64,000 bases of DNA from Bacteroidota bacterium (GTDB lineage: Bacteria > Bacteroidota > Bacteroidia > Bacteroidales > Lentimicrobiaceae): contig JAEYSM010000026.1 of the NCBI GenBank assembly GCA_023434665.1, positions 62,001-126,000 of the forward strand, written 5' to 3'. Both the position numbers and the translations under genes were made by a program. The notes below the pieces were generated by a model that saw only the letters and a list, made by a program, of their open reading frames with translations, was not told where the DNA came from and made no database searches. The stretch's first letter is position 1. Each line of letters starts with the position of its first letter. Below are positions 60,006 to 64,000 of this stretch, piece by piece.

Positions 60006-62288
60006 GTGACTGAAATACTTGAACAACTTAATGGAGCACAAAAGAATGCGGTGATCTGCACAAACGGTCCGGTAATGGTTATTGCCGGCGCAGGTTCAGG
60101 CAAAACCCGTGTGCTTACTTATCGTATTGCTTACATGTTAAAACAAGGTATAGATCCTTTTAATATACTTGCTTTAACATTTACAAATAAGGCAGCCCGT
60201 GAAATGAAAGAAAGGATTACTCATTTAGTGGGCTCTACTGAATCCAGAAATGTATGGATGGGAACCTTTCACTCCATTTTTGCAAGAATACTAAGGATTG
60301 AAGGACATTTGCTGGGCTATCCTTCTAATTTTACTATATACGACACCGAAGATTCGAAAAGCATTATAAAATCGATTATCAAAGAGCTAAACCTTGATCC
60401 TAAGCAGTACACGCCCGGTCAGGTACTCAATCGAATTTCTTCTGCAAAGTCAAACCTATTATCAGCATCAGGATATAATCAGGACTCACAAATTCTGGAA
60501 GAGGATAACAGAGCGCAGAAACCCATGATTGGTGAAATCTACACTAACTATGAAATTCGTTGTTTCAAAGCAGGAGCTATGGACTTCGATGATCTACTGT
60601 TTAAAATGAATATCCTTTTGAGGGAATTTCCGGATGTCTTATACAAATACCAAAATAAGTTTAAATACATTTTGGTGGATGAATATCAGGACACAAATTA
60701 TGCTCAATATCTGATTATTAAGCAATTGGCTGCACGGCATGAAAATATTTGTGTTGTAGGTGATGATGCCCAAAGTATCTATTCATTCAGAGGTGCCAAC
60801 ATCCAGAATATCCTGAATTTCAAGTCTGATTATCCTGATGTTAAAATATTCAAACTGGAACAAAATTACCGGTCCACTCAAACAATCGTCAATGCTGCAA
60901 ATAGCGTAATTGCGAAGAATAAAGACCAGATTCAAAAGGAAGTTTGGACTGAAAATGAACCGGGTAATCCAATTCAGGTTCTTAAAGCTGCATCGGAAGT
61001 CGAAGAAGGTCAGAAGGTTGCCAACAGTATCTTCGAGATAAAAATGAATAATCAACAGCCTAACAGTGCATTCGCTGTTCTATACCGAACGAATGCTCAG
61101 TCAAGGGCCATTGAGGAATCATTACGAAAGCTTAATATCCCCTATCGCATATTTGGAGGTGTCTCTTTTTATAAAAGAGCTGAGATAAAGGATTTGCTCG
61201 CTTATTTCAGATTAGTAGTTAATCCTCTTGATGATGAAGCATTTAAAAGGATTATCAACTATCCGGCAAGAGGTATTGGTAAAACTACTCAGGAAAAAAT
61301 TGAACTTGCTGCTGGTCAGCACAAATTAAGTAACCTTCATGTTGCCCTCGAACCAAGAAAATATATTGACGGCCTTCCCTCTGGAACTGCTTCAAAAATT
61401 GAACAGTTTGCAATCATGATACAAAGTTTGCATTACCAACTTGATAAAATCGATGCATACGATCTGGCACAAAAAATAACTATTAGTTCAGGTCTGATGA
61501 CAGAGTTGATGTCAGATAAAACTGAAGAGGGAATTTCTAAATTTCAAAACTCAGAAGAGTTACTGAATGCCGTTAAAGAATTCACCGAAAGAGAGGAAAA
61601 TGAGATCCCATTGATGGAGGGTGCTGAAGAGTTGAATAAAACCAAGTCATTAGATGTTTTTATGCAAGATATAGCTCTGATGACCGATGCTGATGATGAT
61701 AAAGATAAAAATCCCAATAAGGTTGTTTTGATGACCATTCATGCAGCAAAAGGCCTTGAGTTCCCATATGTTTTTATTGTAGGACTTGAAGAAAACCTCT
61801 TCCCTTCAAATATGTCGTTAACTTCCAGAGCGGAGATTGAAGAAGAACGCAGACTGTTCTATGTTGCCATAACCAGGGCTGAAAAGAAAGTTACTTTATC
61901 TTATGCTGAAACTAGGTATCGTTGGGGTAATCTGACAGCTAATGAACCTAGCAGATTTCTCTCAGAAATTGATGAGCGTTTCATTGAAAAAAGCTTACGA
62001 AGGGTGCCTTACTCTCAGGGTGGTGCTACACAAAGAATGCAACAAACTCCGACTTTTATCAGGAAACCACTAAAGTCTGAACCTGACACAAACAGCATTT
62101 TTGAACCCAATTATGTAACTCCGGTTGAACAGATACAACCCGGAGTAAATGTGATTCATGAAAGATTTGGACAAGGGAAAGTTATTTCTGTTGAAGGTTC
62201 AGGTCCAAATACAAAAGCTACAGTGTTCTTTAATGGTATTGGTCAGAAACAACTTTTGCTGAAATTTGCTAAGCTGAAAGTTGTTTAA
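60006..62288 (+). CDS. UvrD/PcrA-type superfamily I DNA helicase with GTG start
   Basis: A 760-residue 3'-5' helicase for repair and replication-conflict removal. Motif I is AGAGSGKTR (residues 27-35), motif II is DEYQDTN, motif III is GDDAQSIYSFRG, motif IV is QNYRST, and motifs V-VI are TIHAAKGLEFPYVF and RRLFYVAITRA. A C-terminal tudor-like segment (VIHERFGQGKVISVEG) is typical of PcrA. The only usable start is GTG: an in-frame TGA lies 6 codons upstream and no ATG precedes the conserved region. Confidence 0.95.
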   Translation: MTEILEQLNGAQKNAVICTNGPVMVIAGAGSGKTRVLTYRIAYMLKQGIDPFNILALTFTNKAAREMKERITHLVGSTESRNVWMGTFHSIFARILRIEGHLLGYPSNFTIYDTEDSKSIIKSIIKELNLDPKQYTPGQVLNRISSAKSNLLSASGYNQDSQILEEDNRAQKPMIGEIYTNYEIRCFKAGAMDFDDLLFKMNILLREFPDVLYKYQNKFKYILVDEYQDTNYAQYLIIKQLAARHENICVVGDDAQSIYSFRGANIQNILNFKSDYPDVKIFKLEQNYRSTQTIVNAANSVIAKNKDQIQKEVWTENEPGNPIQVLKAASEVEEGQKVANSIFEIKMNNQQPNSAFAVLYRTNAQSRAIEESLRKLNIPYRIFGGVSFYKRAEIKDLLAYFRLVVNPLDDEAFKRIINYPARGIGKTTQEKIELAAGQHKLSNLHVALEPRKYIDGLPSGTASKIEQFAIMIQSLHYQLDKIDAYDLAQKITISSGLMTELMSDKTEEGISKFQNSEELLNAVKEFTEREENEIPLMEGAEELNKTKSLDVFMQDIALMTDADDDKDKNPNKVVLMTIHAAKGLEFPYVFIVGLEENLFPSNMSLTSRAEIEEERRLFYVAITRAEKKVTLSYAETRYRWGNLTANEPSRFLSEIDERFIEKSLRRVPYSQGGATQRMQQTPTFIRKPLKSEPDTNSIFEPNYVTPVEQIQPGVNVIHERFGQGKVISVEGSGPNTKATVFFNGIGQKQLLLKFAKLKVV

Positions 62289-62379
62289 TCAGAACCCAAC
62301 TTCTGAAATTTCTTTAAAACTTGTGCTTTCTTTACAATTACAACGAAATTAAATGTTTGAGGGGATAATTTAAGTGCAA

Positions 62380-62413
62380 GTTGAACTTTATTTGATTTTT
62401 AGCATTATATTTG
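62380..62413 (+). promoter_or_regulatory. Candidate promoter of the DUF4290-murA pair
   Basis: GTTG at 62380-62383 and TATATTTG at 62406-62413, spacer 22 bp. It predicts a leader of about 138 nt before the DUF4290 ATG. Inside it lies a 15-nt palindrome, GAGATAA-A-TTATCTC (62485-62499). Confidence 0.45.
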
Positions 62414-62558
62414 CAGTGTCTGTTTTGTATCTCCCTGCAGGCTTTTACTAGTATCGCCATTCGTATAAAATAATTAAGATAGCAGAGATAAATTATCTCA
62501 AACTGCTAAAACCCAGAAACCATTAAAAGAAGATCGCTAGACTTTGTAAAATTTATTT

Positions 62559-63224
62559 ATGGATTATAACAGCACCCGCGAAAACCTCATTATACCTGAG
62601 TATGGACGCAATGTACAGAAAATGGTTGCTTATGTTATGACGGTAGAAGACCGTGAAAAAAGAACCACTCTTTGCAAAGCACTCGTTAATATTATGGCTC
62701 AGTTGCACCCTGAGCAACGCGACACCGCCGATTATCGGCACAAATTGTGGGATCACCTTTACATGATTTCCAACTTCAGGTTGGATGTAGATGGTCCATT
62801 TCCTGCTCCTTCTCCTGAAGAAAGAAAAGGACGCCCACAAAGGATTCCTTATCCGCAGGAAGTTATCAAGTTCAGGCCATATGGTAAGAACATAGCCAAA
62901 ATGATTGAAAAAGCAACAACTTTTGAAGAAGGCCCAGAGAAAGATGCTTTAGTCAAAAATATTGCTAATCATCTTAAGAAATCATATCTTAACTGGAATC
63001 GTGACTCAGTAAACGATGAATTAATTACCAATCATCTTGCCGAGCTATCGGGTGGAAAACTAAAACTCAGTGAAGACACCCGCTTAACCCACACAAATGA
63101 ATTATTGGCACGTAATGGCGGCCAACCCAATAACGCTTCTTTAGGTCAGAATCGGAAAAAGAAATTCAATCCCAAAGATAAGAATAGCAACTTCCGTGAC
63201 ATGCGTAATCGTAAAAAGAATTAA
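62559..63224 (+). CDS. DUF4290 family protein
   Basis: A 221-residue soluble protein. The N-terminal block ENLIIPEYGRNVQKMV and the central HKLWDHLYMISNFRLDVDGP are hallmarks of DUF4290, a family found in Bacteroidota. The C-terminal 40 residues are Asn/Lys-rich and likely disordered. It lies 37 bp before murA, as in related genomes, and might work with it in cell-wall synthesis, which is not shown. Confidence 0.9.
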   Translation: MDYNSTRENLIIPEYGRNVQKMVAYVMTVEDREKRTTLCKALVNIMAQLHPEQRDTADYRHKLWDHLYMISNFRLDVDGPFPAPSPEERKGRPQRIPYPQEVIKFRPYGKNIAKMIEKATTFEEGPEKDALVKNIANHLKKSYLNWNRDSVNDELITNHLAELSGGKLKLSEDTRLTHTNELLARNGGQPNNASLGQNRKKKFNPKDKNSNFRDMRNRKKN

Positions 63225-63261
63225 CTTGCCCCATAAATATAGCATTTAAAAAAGCTTAATT

Positions 63262-64000
63262 ATGGGTTCATTTATTATTGAGGGGAATTGCAAACTCTCG
63301 GGTGAGATTATTCCTCAGGGGGCTAAGAATGAAGCATTACAGATACTATGTGCTGTTCTCTTGACTCCCGAAAAAGTTACTATCCACAACATTCCTGAGA
63401 TTCTTGATGTCAACAAACTTATCGAATTGTTGGGAGAAATGGGCGTTCAGGTTGAAAAGTTAGGGCGGGGAAGTTACAGTTTCAAAGCCGAAGAAGTTAA
63501 ACTCGATTACCTAAAGTCAAACGATTTTAGAAAAAAAGGCGGAAGTTTGAGAGGATCAGTTATGCTGATAGGTCCATTGTTGGGCCGATTTGGAAAAGCA
63601 TACATGCCTCAGCCGGGTGGAGATAAAATAGGACGGCGCAGACTCGATACACATTTTATAGGTCTTCAGAAACTGGGAGCAAAATTCGATTTTGAGAATG
63701 TTAATACCTTCTATAGTGTTACGACCAATGGATTGAAAGGTTGTTATATGTTACTGGACGAAGCTTCGGTAACTGGTACTGCAAACATTTTAATGGCTGC
63801 TGTGCTTGCTAAAGGTAAGACAACAATATTTAATGCAGCCTGCGAACCGTATCTGGTGCAATTATGTAAGATGCTAAATCGCATGGGGGCCAACATTTCA
63901 GGTGTCGGCTCTAATCTGCTTACAATTGAAGGTGTTGACTATTTGCATGGAACAGAGCATACGATGCTTCCTGATATGATTGAAATCGGAAGTTTTATCG
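63262..64000 (+). CDS. murA: UDP-N-acetylglucosamine 1-carboxyvinyltransferase, cut by window edge
   Basis: I read this frame by hand from ATG 63262 to the window edge (about 246 residues, just over half the protein). MurA adds enolpyruvyl to UDP-GlcNAc in the first committed step of peptidoglycan synthesis. The PEP-binding Lys is in PQGAKNEALQ near residue 22. The active-site loop reads MPQPGGDKIGRR: Asp121 replaces the usual Cys (E. coli Cys115), the residue attacked by fosfomycin. The substitution predicts resistance to that drug. Confidence 0.94.
   Translation, partial: MGSFIIEGNCKLSGEIIPQGAKNEALQILCAVLLTPEKVTIHNIPEILDVNKLIELLGEMGVQVEKLGRGSYSFKAEEVKLDYLKSNDFRKKGGSLRGSVMLIGPLLGRFGKAYMPQPGGDKIGRRRLDTHFIGLQKLGAKFDFENVNTFYSVTTNGLKGCYMLLDEASVTGTANILMAAVLAKGKTTIFNAACEPYLVQLCKMLNRMGANISGVGSNLLTIEGVDYLHGTEHTMLPDMIEIGSFI

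Noticed and set aside
62290..62312. Terminator after the helicase gene
   Set aside because: The CAGAA/TTCTG stem has only 5 bp and no clean T-run follows.

Overview
The window comes from a member of the Bacteroidota, probably a Bacteroidales/Marinilabiliales-type environmental anaerobe or facultative anaerobe. The evidence is AT-rich DNA, a SusC/SusD polysaccharide locus, promoters of the phylum-specific TTTG / TANNTTTG form, zinc-free L36 and S14 ribosomal proteins, the DUF4290-murA gene pair, and a str operon fused directly to S10-spc-alpha without a tuf gene. No tRNA, rRNA, IS element, prophage or CRISPR array was seen.

Layout. (1) Bases 1-10263, minus strand: a housekeeping cluster read from a CcmF/CcsA-type cytochrome c biogenesis protein down through a DUF2520 protein, a KdsC-like phosphatase, a UbiA prenyltransferase, Maf, a DUF502 membrane protein, SurE, a small membrane protein, LpxB and a ComEC protein cut by the window edge. 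(2) Bases 10317-11761: enolase with its own strong terminator, separated from the ribosomal genes by another terminator. (3) Bases 11782-30002, minus strand: one uninterrupted cluster from rpsL through rpsG, fusA, the S10, spc (with secY, map, infA, rpmJ) and alpha blocks to rplQ. (4) Bases 30003-30579: a non-coding stretch holding a candidate structured RNA with 6S-like architecture and its own Bacteroidota promoter, plus a probable str promoter.

(5) Bases 30580-45833, plus strand: a nitrate-respiration island. A PhnD-like substrate-binding lipoprotein, a membrane histidine kinase and an NtrC-type sigma-54 response regulator overlap or nearly abut. They are followed by a 443-bp control region with four 11-bp tandem repeats, an inverted repeat and a textbook -24/-12 sigma-54 promoter. 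That promoter faces a YceI-porin-YceI module. NarK and NarGHJI follow from a separate primary-sigma promoter. The inferred logic is that the lipoprotein senses a periplasmic ligand, the kinase and regulator fire the YceI/porin operon, and NarK/NarGHJI reduce nitrate with quinol.

(6) Bases 45877-57470, plus strand: a polysaccharide utilisation locus. It contains a DUF6377-type membrane regulator, a DUF5004-like lipoprotein, a secreted two-repeat protein, SusC, SusD, a GH71/GH99-like lipoprotein and a SusB-type inverting GH97 alpha-glucosidase, and ends in a strong terminator. The enzymes point to an alpha-glucan or an alpha-linked glycan containing glucose. (7) Bases 57501-64000: a type II NADH dehydrogenase divergent from a LiaF-like membrane protein (overlapping promoters), a small conserved-looking protein, a UvrD/PcrA helicase with a GTG start, a DUF4290 protein and a truncated murA whose active-site Cys is replaced by Asp.
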